Source: Alkalibacterium sp049389645 (GTDB lineage: Bacteria; Bacillota; Bacilli; Lactobacillales; Carnobacteriaceae_A). From it: DNA of 64,000 nt. The stretch's first letter is position 1. Every line of letters begins with the position of its first letter. Below the pieces are notes generated by a model, which worked only from the letters and a program-made list of their open reading frames with translations, was not told the origin of the DNA and searched no databases. Both the position numbers and the translations under genes were made by a program. The DNA is taken from the NCBI RefSeq assembly GCF_049389645.1, contig NZ_CP186540.1, positions 2,294,001 through 2,358,000 on the forward strand, given 5' to 3'. Shown one piece after another: positions 1 to 8,730 of this stretch.

Positions 1-2
1 TT

Positions 3-524
3 TTAACTAAACTGTATATAAATATCCAAATCAAAGGGTTCATCATATTCCACGATGCATTCCTTATCTTTATCATAATGCTTAGAAGGGCCACCCTTGA
101 TATAAGCGAATGCCGTAAGAATAGTGGTCTGTAAATAATGTTGAACTTCTTTACTAAACGCTTCGGGTAGTTGCCCTAAATTAGTATCTTCTATATACAA
201 ATCAAAATCCTCATCAGAAGTAGGGATCAGTTGTACCTCTTGGGTTCGGAAACTCTCATATTCATATATTTTTTCCTTGACTTCCATAATATCCTTGTCT
301 TTTTTACCAGCATAATATCGGTTGGCTAGATCATTTTTAATTATGCATTTTGCGATCGTATCAATGGTTTCTTGATTTGATGATATGTCTTGAGCTTGGA
401 AAAAATGTTTATATTGAATAGATATTGTCCGAGTTATTTTCTTTTTTGGTTTCGTACTTAAAAATTTGTTTGAGTGCGTTGCATGGTTTTTTACAAAAAA
501 TTTGAGGTTTTCATAAAAGCTCAA
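3..524 (-). CDS. Hypothetical protein, 173 aa
   Basis: I do not recognise the family. The product is soluble, has no membrane segment or signal peptide, and is rich in Lys near the N-terminus (STKPKKKITRT) and in Asp/Glu towards the C-terminus. The start is taken as a TTG at 524 (product MSFYENLKFF), because a strong AAAGGAGG ribosome site lies 7 bases upstream of it. A longer reading from the GTG at 542 would place that ribosome site inside the gene. The stop codon is at positions 3-5, so the gene is complete. No neighbour explains its role, since the next gene is divergent. Confidence 0.6.
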   Translation of the reverse strand: MSFYENLKFFVKNHATHSNKFLSTKPKKKITRTISIQYKHFFQAQDISSNQETIDTIAKCIIKNDLANRYYAGKKDKDIMEVKEKIYEYESFRTQEVQLIPTSDEDFDLYIEDTNLGQLPEAFSKEVQHYLQTTILTAFAYIKGGPSKHYDKDKECIVEYDEPFDLDIYIQFS

Positions 525-542
525 GTAACATCCTCCTTTCAC

Positions 543-1075
543 AATTAATAACTCTTCAGTTCAGTGGGGGGGAGTAGGGCCACGTCTTCACATAATATCG
601 AAAAAAGAGAGGATGTTCAAATATTTGGACTTAACTCTTACCTTAATTTTAATCAGTTTCACTTAAGAAGTCAATGACATAAACCCATTTCCTATCAGTC
701 TTACCACTTATTTAAGAAAAGGTGAAAAGGGGGAGGCTTTTTCTGTTTCATATAGATATGGATTTTCTCCACCAAATACGTTATGGAGCGTGACATTTGC
801 TCTATACAATGACCTATAGGCGAGGACCTTTCCAATAGAAAGGTGTGATTGACCTGATGTGAGATAGGTTAACTTTTTTAACCTCAACGTCTTCAAATTG
901 AAGAGTATGATGTAAGGCAAACCAGTTAAGATTGTTTTTTGCTGAGCTTTTATTGTGTAACGGCTCAGCCTATTAAGGCTAATAATTAAGTCACTTACTT
1001 TGAGGGTTAATATATGCGACGGACTCTTTGATTGTATATACTATAAGTATAAAAAACGAAAGAAGGGAGTCACGT
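543..1075. other. Intergenic region, no convincing gene
   Basis: This is the gap between two divergent genes. A minus-strand reading of about 70 codons (708-920) starts at TTG without a ribosome site and resembles no family I know. It could be a remnant. The only clear structure is a short palindrome next to the ABC gene, listed separately. Confidence 0.5.
1037..1051. promoter_or_regulatory. Palindrome upstream of first ABC operon
   Basis: TATACT-ATA-AGTATA is a perfect 6-3-6 inverted repeat lying 24 bases before the ATG of the ABC ATPase gene. Its position suits an operator or a -10 region overlapping an operator. No partner regulator is encoded next to it, so the function is inference. Confidence 0.35.
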
Positions 1076-2008
1076 ATGTTAGAGACCAGAGAGTTAACAA
1101 AAAAATTCAAAGAACATGTCGCTGTTCATAAGGTCAGTCTCTATTTAAATAAAGGTGAATCAGTTGGATTGCTGGGTCCAAATGGTGCGGGCAAGTCGAC
1201 GACCATTTCAATGATGTCAACACTGCTGCCACCTACTTCAGGGGAGGTTCATTTCAAGGATAAGAATGCATTGAAAAATCCTCAAGAGTTACGCCAGGTG
1301 TTAGGTGTCGTCCCGCAGGAAATCGCCTTGTATGAAGAATTGTCCGCTTATGAGAACATGAAATTCTTCGGACGGATCTACGGTTTGAAAGGGGAAAAGT
1401 TGGAAAAACGCATCGAAGATGTTTTAGAACTGATCGGACTTACTGAGAGGAAAAAAGATGCGGTCGAGACATATTCGGGAGGAATGAAGCGCCGAATCAA
1501 TATCGGAGTGACACTTTTACACGAACCGGAAGTGTTGATCATGGATGAACCGACAGTAGGGATCGATCCGCAGTCGCGCAATTATATTTTAGACATGATA
1601 AGAAAACTGAACAGAGAAAAGAACATGACGATCCTCTATACCAGTCATTACATGGAAGAGGTAGAAAAGCTCTGTGATCGTGTATACATTATGGATCACG
1701 GTGAAATCATTGCCTCCGGTACAAACCAAGAACTGAAAGAGATTTTGAGCAGTGATGAGACGATCCGCATCGATGTGGAGTCGCTATCCCCAGCTTTTCT
1801 TGAACGCTTGTCAGAGCACCCTGTCGTGCAGAAAGTCATGCAGGAAGGACAGGGCTATAAAGTCATTGCGACAAAAGGAGACGATTTGCTGGGCGATGTC
1901 TTTGACATGGCGAAATCGGCCCACACTAAAATCACTGGCATAGTGGTCCAAACGCCTACACTGGAAGATGTCTTTTTACACTTGACCGGAAGGAAATTAC
2001 GAGACTAA
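1076..2008 (+). CDS. ABC exporter ATP-binding protein, 310 aa
   Basis: This is the nucleotide-binding subunit of an ABC-2 (drug/DrrA-like) exporter. It has Walker A GPNGAGKST at residues 34-42, a Q-loop (PQE) near 81, the signature SGGMKRR at 134-140 and Walker B with catalytic Glu (LIMDEPT) at 154-160. A C-terminal extension of about 80 residues follows, as in DrrA-type ATPases. The ATG at 1076 is preferred over an upstream TTG because AGAAGGGAG precedes it at good spacing. Two membrane genes follow at once, so the three form an operon. The substrate cannot be read from sequence; lipids, antibiotics or peptides are all possible. Confidence 0.88.
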   Translation: MLETRELTKKFKEHVAVHKVSLYLNKGESVGLLGPNGAGKSTTISMMSTLLPPTSGEVHFKDKNALKNPQELRQVLGVVPQEIALYEELSAYENMKFFGRIYGLKGEKLEKRIEDVLELIGLTERKKDAVETYSGGMKRRINIGVTLLHEPEVLIMDEPTVGIDPQSRNYILDMIRKLNREKNMTILYTSHYMEEVEKLCDRVYIMDHGEIIASGTNQELKEILSSDETIRIDVESLSPAFLERLSEHPVVQKVMQEGQGYKVIATKGDDLLGDVFDMAKSAHTKITGIVVQTPTLEDVFLHLTGRKLRD

Positions 2009-2021
2009 AGGGAGTGATTGT

Positions 2022-3296
2022 ATGTTGCATCTTATTAAAAAAGACTTTCAATTATTGTCTCGTAGCAAATCAGACCTTATGGAGCTCCTGCTTATGCCGT
2101 TTATTCTCATCTCGATCCTCGGCTTTGCCCTGGGAAATCTTACGGTAACAGAATTTTCAATAGAGCCTTTTCCAGTGGCTGTCGTTGAGGAACAAACTTC
2201 GGAAGAAGCGATGAGTCGATTTGAAGAACGTCTGACAGAGATGGGCTTGGAAGAAACTGAACGGAACCAGCTCTTAAGTATAGCGGAGGAACTGGACCCG
2301 CGTAGAGAACTTCAAAATGTTTTGGAAAGTGAGGAAGTGAATGAGTGGGTCGTTCCTCTTGAGATGACGAATCAGGAAGTCGCTGCTGAAGCACTCGCTG
2401 AGGGAGAAGTATCTGGAGTGATCATTATTCCGGAGGGGTTTTCTACTCATATATGGGAAAAAGTATTATTGAATGAAGAAACAGTTTCTGAATTGGAACT
2501 GGAACTGCTGGACTTCCAGAGTGTACGTGGAGATATTTTAAGAAGCATCACAACCACCTTTGTCGAGCGTTACAATCTGGAAGTGTCTGTAGCCCTCGCC
2601 TTGGAAGGTGAACAGGAATCGGTCCAGCCGGAAGACACATCCTATGGTGAAGTGGTGTCGCTGAATGCTGAAGAACCGATTTCTTCATTCCAGTATTACA
2701 CGATCGGTATGGGGATGATGTTTGCTCTATACACAGCCCCAGCTCTATCTAGTCGAGCGTTTAAGGAAAAAGAACAGCATGTTTTTGGACGGCTTATGGT
2801 CTCTGGAACGAAGCCGCTGAATTATCTGATGAGTAAATTGATTTCAGGGACATGGATCACTTATATACAAGTCGCTATTTTGTTCGGATTGAGCACGTTG
2901 ATTTTCGGAACGTTTACCGGAAGAGACAGCACTTTTTGGTTGAACACAGCCATCGCTACACTGGTTCTTGCATTTGTTGTGGGTGGAATCACCAGCTTGC
3001 TGACATCCATCACGCTGTATTCGAACAGTAATACAACATCCAGTACGTTTAACGGATTGATCGTCACTGTCTTTGCTTTTTTAGGAGGCAGTTTTACACC
3101 TGTCGGGCAGTTTTCGCAAAGTTTGAAGGAGTTGGGAAACTGGACGCCGAACGGGGCCATGATGACGAGTTATCTGCAGCTGATGCAGGGATTTTCTTTA
3201 GAAGAAATAGCACCCCTCTTGATCAGAGTTTTAGTGATGGCGGTCATTCTTATTTTGCTCAGTGTTGCTGTTTTTCCTAAAAGGAGGTTGGATTAA
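2022..3296 (+). CDS. ABC-2 type permease, 424 aa
   Basis: This is a membrane subunit of the exporter encoded with the preceding ATPase. It has one transmembrane helix near residues 20-40, then a long acidic extracytoplasmic segment (roughly 45-225), then about five helices in the C-terminal half. That is the YhgE/ABC2_membrane_3 architecture. A typical GGGAGTG ribosome site stands before the ATG. Its stop codon abuts the ATG of the next permease, which suggests translational coupling and a heterodimeric membrane domain. Confidence 0.82.
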   Translation: MLHLIKKDFQLLSRSKSDLMELLLMPFILISILGFALGNLTVTEFSIEPFPVAVVEEQTSEEAMSRFEERLTEMGLEETERNQLLSIAEELDPRRELQNVLESEEVNEWVVPLEMTNQEVAAEALAEGEVSGVIIIPEGFSTHIWEKVLLNEETVSELELELLDFQSVRGDILRSITTTFVERYNLEVSVALALEGEQESVQPEDTSYGEVVSLNAEEPISSFQYYTIGMGMMFALYTAPALSSRAFKEKEQHVFGRLMVSGTKPLNYLMSKLISGTWITYIQVAILFGLSTLIFGTFTGRDSTFWLNTAIATLVLAFVVGGITSLLTSITLYSNSNTTSSTFNGLIVTVFAFLGGSFTPVGQFSQSLKELGNWTPNGAMMTSYLQLMQGFSLEEIAPLLIRVLVMAVILILLSVAVFPKRRLD

Positions 3297-4388
3297 ATGT
3301 GGACAGTCTTCAAGTTACAGTGGCAGCGTTTATTTAAGCAACCTTTAGTCGTTTTGATGTTCTTGGGATTAACGGTCTTATTTGTCAATTTCTTGGGAGG
3401 AAGCCAAGGTGATCAAAAGATTACGACGCGCACCTATAGTGAAGAATTGACGAGTGAGGAACTAGATGAGTGGATCACTAAACTCAACGAAAACGACACC
3501 TTTGTCTTTGAAGCAAGTGATTATGATACCATATATGAACGCATTCGAATGAATGAAACGTCGTTCGCCTTGGAATTGAATGAAGAGAACTATCGCTTTC
3601 TAATCGGACGGGAGGATATGGAACTGTCCCCGATCATTCAGCATGTCGATCAGGTGTTTTCCAGAGAAAAACGCGTTGCCCAACTGGAAGAAAATGACTT
3701 GTCAGAACCCTTTGAACTGCAGACGTTTATCGAACTGAATACCGTTTTGAGCAGTGACGAATCCAATGTCAGTCAAGGTTTTCCGGTCGGTATTTTGGCG
3801 GGTATGACTTTCTATTTCTCGGCATTCTCAGTCTTTTACCTTATGATAAATTTGATTGAAGAAAAGAAAATGGGTACTTGGAACCGCCTCATTTTTTCTC
3901 CCTTAAGTAAAACAAAAATATATATGGGGCAAATGCTGCACTACTTTTTAGTGGGATTCATTCAGATTGCGCTATCGTTCATTATCTTGAGTAATCTGAT
4001 AGACGTCGATTTAGGCACCAATTATGTGCCCATGCTGGTAGTTATCTTGAGTTTTATTTTCGCGATCGTTTCTCTAGGGATGTTCATTATAGGTATCGTC
4101 AGCTCACCTCAACAGCTTCAAATCGTTATTCCTATTGTAGCTACATCCATGGCAATGATCGGCGGAGCATTCTGGCCGCTTGAAATCGTTAATAACCGTA
4201 TCTTATTGTTCCTGGCTGAACTGATGCCGATCAAACATGGTATACAAGGAATGATTGGGGCTGTGAATCAAGGTAGCAGTGTGAGCGAGTTGTTTGGACC
4301 TATAGCTGCTCTGCTTTTCATGGGGGTACTCTTTATGGTGATCGGGCTTAATTTGATGGAACGTATCTCTGAAAAAAGCAGCTTATAA
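3297..4388 (+). CDS. ABC-2 type permease, 363 aa
   Basis: This is the second membrane subunit, with the same layout as its upstream partner: an N-terminal helix, an acidic external domain of about 140 residues, and a helix cluster from about residue 160 to 350. TAA of the upstream gene and this ATG are adjacent, and AGGAGG sits inside the upstream gene end. The two permeases are diverged paralogues, so the exporter is probably one ATPase dimer with two different permeases. No terminator separates it from the following tetR promoter region. Confidence 0.8.
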   Translation: MWTVFKLQWQRLFKQPLVVLMFLGLTVLFVNFLGGSQGDQKITTRTYSEELTSEELDEWITKLNENDTFVFEASDYDTIYERIRMNETSFALELNEENYRFLIGREDMELSPIIQHVDQVFSREKRVAQLEENDLSEPFELQTFIELNTVLSSDESNVSQGFPVGILAGMTFYFSAFSVFYLMINLIEEKKMGTWNRLIFSPLSKTKIYMGQMLHYFLVGFIQIALSFIILSNLIDVDLGTNYVPMLVVILSFIFAIVSLGMFIIGIVSSPQQLQIVIPIVATSMAMIGGAFWPLEIVNNRILLFLAELMPIKHGIQGMIGAVNQGSSVSELFGPIAALLFMGVLFMVIGLNLMERISEKSSL

Positions 4389-4415
4389 TTTTTAAATAAT
4401 ATGGAATGTTATATA

Positions 4416-4444
4416 TTGACCGCCCTGGTCAGGTATGCTAAAGT
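4416..4444 (+). promoter_or_regulatory. Promoter of the TetR operon
   Basis: TTGACC (4416-4421), a 17-base spacer and TAAAGT (4439-4444) form a sigma-A-like promoter. The -35 hexamer is embedded in the first TGACC-N5-GGTCA operator, so a bound TetR protein would block it. Confidence 0.6.
4417..4431. promoter_or_regulatory. TetR-type operator copy 1
   Basis: TGACC-GCCCT-GGTCA is an inverted repeat with 5-base arms and a 5-base spacer overlapping the -35 element. The identical arms recur at 4485-4499. Two copies next to a tetR gene strongly suggest autoregulation. Confidence 0.7.
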
Positions 4445-4484
4445 AAGCCTGTAAAGAGAGCGGTCAAAATTTTTTAGTCCAAAC

Positions 4485-4499
4485 TGACCAAGCTGGTCA
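4485..4499. promoter_or_regulatory. TetR-type operator copy 2
   Basis: TGACC-AAGCT-GGTCA is the second copy of the same 5-5-5 inverted repeat. It lies in the untranslated leader 24 bases before the tetR start. Here the arms extend to TGACCA/TGGTCA. Confidence 0.7.
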
Positions 4500-4523
4500 A
4501 ATCTCTCAAGGAAGGATAACCTG

Positions 4524-5174
4524 ATGGAAGATGCATTCTTATCTTTGGAAAAAGATAAACAGGAGAGAATACTCAACGCAGCGTTCAAAGAGTTTAGCGA
4601 AAAAGGTTATAAAAATGCCTCGACGAACCAGATAGCCAAAGAGGCTGGGATCGGGAAAGGGACGTTGTTTTATTATTTCGGGAACAAAAAAAACCTGTTT
4701 CATCAATTGATCGATGAGGCGTTCGACATTGCCTACCGAGAATACCTGAGCAAAGTGAACTTTGAAGAAACCGATTTTTTCAAGCGGATCGAAGAAATGA
4801 GCCTCTTGAAATGGAACGTCTATCAAAAGTACGAACAGGCACTTAACTTCATGGGGCACATTCTGATGCACTCGGAAAATTATGCATTACCTGATGATTT
4901 GAAATCAAAGCAGGAACAGGCAGAAAAGATTTGGGGAAGTTTATTGACGGAAAATATCGATTTCACAAAATTCAGAGAAGACATACCCAAAGAAACATCG
5001 TTTAATTTTATCCGCTGGACCATCGAAGGTTACCGTGCTGAACTGGAACAACGGTTAAAGCAAGAACCCATCATAGACTATACGAACGAGCATTTAAAAC
5101 CCTATTACGATGAGTTTTATGATCATCTAGGTTATTTGAAAAAAATATATTATAAAGATGATAGTGACGGATAG
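4524..5174 (+). CDS. TetR/AcrR family regulator, 216 aa
   Basis: This is a one-component repressor. The N-terminal TetR DNA-binding domain spans about residues 8-57, with the helix-turn-helix at about 33-52 (NQIAKEAGIGKGTLFYYF) followed by the usual KKNLF. The rest is an alpha-helical ligand and dimer domain with no recognisable effector signature. A GGAAGGAT ribosome site precedes the ATG. Two matched palindromes upstream mark it as self-regulated. Because only short gaps without promoters or terminators separate it from the SDR and ABC genes downstream, it probably controls a tetR-SDR-ABC operon, inferred to respond to a toxic compound that the pump exports. Confidence 0.87.
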   Translation: MEDAFLSLEKDKQERILNAAFKEFSEKGYKNASTNQIAKEAGIGKGTLFYYFGNKKNLFHQLIDEAFDIAYREYLSKVNFEETDFFKRIEEMSLLKWNVYQKYEQALNFMGHILMHSENYALPDDLKSKQEQAEKIWGSLLTENIDFTKFREDIPKETSFNFIRWTIEGYRAELEQRLKQEPIIDYTNEHLKPYYDEFYDHLGYLKKIYYKDDSDG

Positions 5175-5212
5175 TTTGGAAGAATAGGAGAAACGATTGG
5201 AGTGCTTTTCGT

Positions 5213-6073
5213 ATGAGAGATAAAGTGTGTTTGATTACGGGTGGAAATTCAGGCATCGGAAAAGCTGCAGCTATCCAATTGGCTGAACTTGGTATCAAGG
5301 TGATCATTGGTTGTAGAAACGAGGAAAGAGGCAGTGCGGCGCTAAAAGAAATAAAAGATAGAAGTAAAAATGAACAAGTTGAACTGCTGCTGATAGATAT
5401 GAGTTCTCAAGCATCCATAAAAAAGGCAGTCAATGAATTGAAATCAAAGCATAAGGTGCTGGATATACTTATTCATAATGCCGCTGACTTTGACATCAGT
5501 AGAAAAACACCTCAGTTTTCAAAGGAAGATGTCGAAACGGTCTGGGCTACAAATCATATCGGTCCGGTTTTATTGACAGAGCTGTTAATGGACGAACTCA
5601 CTCAGAGTGAACAGGGTAGAGTGATCACGGTCTCTTCCCAAGGCTTGATGATGCATCCCTTATTGAAAGTCGATCTGGAGGATCCGGAGTTCAGAGAAAG
5701 AAAATACAGCGTGGAAAAGACCTACTATCAGTCGAAACTCGCTCAAGTCATGTACACTTACTGGCTTTCAGAAAAGTTGAAGGAAACACCCGTCACCGTA
5801 AATTGTATCAGGGTGACGAATGTGAAAATCGATATAGACAGGTATCCTGATCTATCCGAGCTCATGAAGAAGATGTACTCAGTAAAAAGTAAGTTCGCCA
5901 TATCCCCGGAAAAGATGGCTGAAACTTACACTTATCTGGCTAACTCTCCGGATATCGAACATGTCACAGGAAACTACTTCAACGAAAAAAAGGAAAGTGT
6001 CAAATCATCTAAATATAGTCAAAATCAGGCTAATATTCGTGAGGTAATGGAACTCACTATGGGATATATTTAA
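5213..6073 (+). CDS. Short-chain dehydrogenase/reductase, 286 aa
   Basis: This is a classical-type SDR oxidoreductase using NAD(P)H. The Rossmann motif TGGNSGIG is at residues 9-16. An acidic NNAG-like element (IHNAAD) lies near 90. The catalytic Tyr-x-x-x-Lys (YYQSK) is near 170-175, preceded by the Ser of VSSQG. It resembles retinol dehydrogenase/WW-oxidoreductase-like SDRs. It lies between the TetR gene and an ABC exporter, so it may modify the compound sensed or exported. The substrate is unknown. Confidence 0.83.
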   Translation: MRDKVCLITGGNSGIGKAAAIQLAELGIKVIIGCRNEERGSAALKEIKDRSKNEQVELLLIDMSSQASIKKAVNELKSKHKVLDILIHNAADFDISRKTPQFSKEDVETVWATNHIGPVLLTELLMDELTQSEQGRVITVSSQGLMMHPLLKVDLEDPEFRERKYSVEKTYYQSKLAQVMYTYWLSEKLKETPVTVNCIRVTNVKIDIDRYPDLSELMKKMYSVKSKFAISPEKMAETYTYLANSPDIEHVTGNYFNEKKESVKSSKYSQNQANIREVMELTMGYI

Positions 6074-6127
6074 AAATTTATCAAAAAATTGGCGATGACT
6101 TTATTTTACTAGAGGAGTGATGAATAA

Positions 6128-7027
6128 ATGGAAAAAGTTGTGGAAATCAAGGGACTAAAAAAAGCATTCGGTAAAACACAGGCATTAAAAGATGTCAGCT
6201 TCAACGTAAATAAGGGTGAAATCATCGGTTTCATTGGACCGAATGGAGCGGGTAAATCAACGACCCTTCGTATCCTGCTCGGTTTGATCAAGGCAGATGA
6301 CGGGCAAGCCACGATATTCGGACAAGATGTCTGGAATGATGCTGTTGAGATCCATAAGCGCGTCGCCTATGTGCCGGGAGATGTAAACTTGTGGCCCAAT
6401 CTAACAGGGGGCGAAGTGATCGATTTATTTCTCAGTATGCGCGGACAAAAAGTGGACAAACAGCGCAAAGAAGAACTGATCAAACGCTTTGAATTTGATC
6501 CGACTAAAAAATGCCGCGGTTATTCAAAAGGAAACCGACAGAAAGTCGCTCTCATATCGGCGTTCGCAGCCGATGCCGACGTGTACATCTTTGACGAACC
6601 GACAGCCGGTTTGGATCCGCTTCAAGAACGGGTTTTCCAGAAACAGGCACGAGAAGTGAAGGCCAGAGGTGCAAGTATCATACTTTCCAGCCATATATTA
6701 TCCGAAGTTGAACAACTCTGTGATACGGTGGCTATAATCAGCCAAGGGGAAATCGTCGAATCAGGGTCACTCAATGAGCTCAGACACCTGACGCGCACAC
6801 AAATTATTTTCAAAACAAAAGAAGACGTCCCTTTGTTGGCTGATCAGGATTTTGCTCACGATGTCATACATGAAAAAGGGGAAACGATTTTCCAGCTGGA
6901 TAGTGATAAAATGGCTGAATTCTTGCGTTTTGTCGAACCGTATCACGTCACGAAACTAGAGAGTGCTCCGCCCAAACTTGAAGACCTGTTTATGCGTCAC
7001 TACGAAACAACTAAAGGGGGAGTATAA
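6128..7027 (+). CDS. ABC exporter ATP-binding protein, 299 aa
   Basis: This is the ATPase of a tetronasin/polyketide-type exporter. Walker A GPNGAGKST is at residues 37-45, and Walker B with Glu (IFDEPTAG) is followed by the H-loop (SSHIL). The ABC signature reads YSKGNRQK rather than the usual SGGQ, a substitution also seen in this exporter subfamily. GAGGAGTG precedes the ATG. It is followed at zero spacing by a large permease, with which it forms the pump. Upstream it continues from the TetR-SDR unit. Confidence 0.86.
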   Translation: MEKVVEIKGLKKAFGKTQALKDVSFNVNKGEIIGFIGPNGAGKSTTLRILLGLIKADDGQATIFGQDVWNDAVEIHKRVAYVPGDVNLWPNLTGGEVIDLFLSMRGQKVDKQRKEELIKRFEFDPTKKCRGYSKGNRQKVALISAFAADADVYIFDEPTAGLDPLQERVFQKQAREVKARGASIILSSHILSEVEQLCDTVAIISQGEIVESGSLNELRHLTRTQIIFKTKEDVPLLADQDFAHDVIHEKGETIFQLDSDKMAEFLRFVEPYHVTKLESAPPKLEDLFMRHYETTKGGV

Positions 7028-8626
7028 ATGGCTTCTCAAGCATTTGCTCAGACTGGTCGCTTGTTTCGCTTTGCTGTAAAGAAAGATTGGTTGAAAATCT
7101 TTTTATGGCTGCTCGGGGTTGCTTTTTATGTTTTCATCGGTGTCTTTGCGTTCGTGGAAGTCTATGGTGATCCGGCTGAGCGCGAAGCATTATCTTATGC
7201 GATGCAGAACCCTGCCATGGAAGCACTGTTTGGTCGTGTTATAGGTCAGGATAATTATACGATCGGTGCCATGTACAGTCATATGATGACCATTTTAGGT
7301 TTTGTAGTATTTGCAATTATGTCTATTTTACTGGTCGTCAGAAATACGCGTTCCGAAGAAGAAGACGGTATTTTAGAACTGATTCAAGCTCAACCGACGG
7401 GAAGAATCGCTCACACGACCTCAGCTATTTTATTACTTTTGGTAACAAACGTGCTTGTGCTCATTATTACTGCGGCATTGATCATTGCTTTAGGAGACGC
7501 CAGCATGACAGTCGAAGGGGCCTTTCTGACTGGGACCATTTATGCGAGTGCCGGTTTGTTTTTCGGGGCTGTCACGCTCGTTACCGCACAACTTTCATCG
7601 AATGCCCGAGGTGCGATGATGCTGGCCTTTGGTGTATTGGGGATCTCTTATATTATTCGAATCATCGGAGATGGCGGTGTGCCTTTACTCAGTTGGTTCT
7701 CTCCTTTGGGATTGCTTTACAATACGGAACCGTTCGTCAATGATTACTGGTATCCGGTATTTATCAGTTCGGCTCTGAGTCTGTTACTCATTGCTTTTGC
7801 ACTCTATTTGAAACACAAACGGGATATGGGAGCAGGCTTGATCGCTGATCGAGACGGAAAACGTCATGCTTCCGCTTTTTTGAAAACACCGGTTGGCTTT
7901 GTTTTGGATCTGATCAGGACACCGCTGATCGTCTGGACCGTTTCTATGGCCCTGTTAGGTTTCACATATGGCTCAGTTATCGGGGACGTTGACAGTTTAC
8001 TAGAAGGGAACGAAATCGTCAGTCAAATCATTGCCAATCAAGAAGGCATCAGCATGGCTGAGCAGTTCATGGCGATGATATTGGGTGTATTGGGGATCTT
8101 TTCCTCAGTCCCGGCTGTTCAGTTCCTGCTAAGAGTCCGTGGGGAAGAGAAGAAAAATCGCCTGGATAAACTGATTGCTGGTACGCGTTCTCGTTACCAT
8201 ATCTTAGGGACTTTTTTCCTAATTAGTACAGTCATTGCCATTATTATGCAGATCGTGACATCACTCGCTTTTGGAGGAGCAGCTTTAGTAATGGATTTTG
8301 ACATCGATTTCCTAAAAGTGATGCTAGCGGGAATGGCTTATGTGCCGGCTATTTTTGTCATGATCGGACTGGCTACCTTATTGGTCGGATGGTTACCGAG
8401 GTTGACGTCACTTATCTGGCTGTACCTGGGCTTTGTCTTTGTCAATTTATACTTTGGAGAGCTGTTCGATTTTCCAAAATGGGTAAGTGCATTTTCAGCT
8501 TTCCATTACGTGCCGGAGATTCCGATTGAAACGTGGAGCTGGCCAGTCGTTTTTGGGCTAACTGCTTTAGCTGGTATATTATCAGCAGCCGGATTTATCG
8601 GCTTCAGACGCAGAGACATTGATTAA
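7028..8626 (+). CDS. Large ABC permease, polyketide-antibiotic exporter type, 532 aa
   Basis: This single-chain permease has about 12 predicted membrane helices in two similar halves (roughly residues 25-265 and 295-525), separated by a basic cytoplasmic linker (LKHKRDMGAGLIADRDGKRH region). The double-size, duplicated layout is characteristic of COG3559-like exporters rather than ordinary ABC-2 permeases. The upstream stop and this ATG touch (TAAATG). A terminator follows directly. Resistance or export function is inferred from family and from the TetR context. Confidence 0.82.
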   Translation: MASQAFAQTGRLFRFAVKKDWLKIFLWLLGVAFYVFIGVFAFVEVYGDPAEREALSYAMQNPAMEALFGRVIGQDNYTIGAMYSHMMTILGFVVFAIMSILLVVRNTRSEEEDGILELIQAQPTGRIAHTTSAILLLLVTNVLVLIITAALIIALGDASMTVEGAFLTGTIYASAGLFFGAVTLVTAQLSSNARGAMMLAFGVLGISYIIRIIGDGGVPLLSWFSPLGLLYNTEPFVNDYWYPVFISSALSLLLIAFALYLKHKRDMGAGLIADRDGKRHASAFLKTPVGFVLDLIRTPLIVWTVSMALLGFTYGSVIGDVDSLLEGNEIVSQIIANQEGISMAEQFMAMILGVLGIFSSVPAVQFLLRVRGEEKKNRLDKLIAGTRSRYHILGTFFLISTVIAIIMQIVTSLAFGGAALVMDFDIDFLKVMLAGMAYVPAIFVMIGLATLLVGWLPRLTSLIWLYLGFVFVNLYFGELFDFPKWVSAFSAFHYVPEIPIETWSWPVVFGLTALAGILSAAGFIGFRRRDID

Positions 8627-8646
8627 GTTAATCATTATTTATAAAC

Positions 8647-8681
8647 AGACGTTGCGCTTTCGAGCCGGCGTCTTTTTTTTG
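8647..8681 (+). terminator. Terminator after ABC permease
   Basis: AGACGTTG pairs with the CGGCGTCT region across a short loop, with two G-U pairs, followed by eight T residues. It ends the TetR-SDR-ABC unit just before repeat array 1. Confidence 0.75.
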
Positions 8682-8730
8682 TTTTAATATGGGTTATTCG
8701 TCTCTTTGAAATGCCCTTATCTGTACCCAG

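Noticed and set aside
708..920. Minus-strand 70-codon frame in the first intergenic region
   Set aside because: It starts at TTG without a ribosome site and has no recognisable family. At most it is a remnant.
1028..1075. Longer N-terminus of the first ABC ATPase
   Set aside because: It would begin at TTG with no ribosome site and run through a palindrome and the AGAAGGGAG site. The ATG at 1076 matches the family start.
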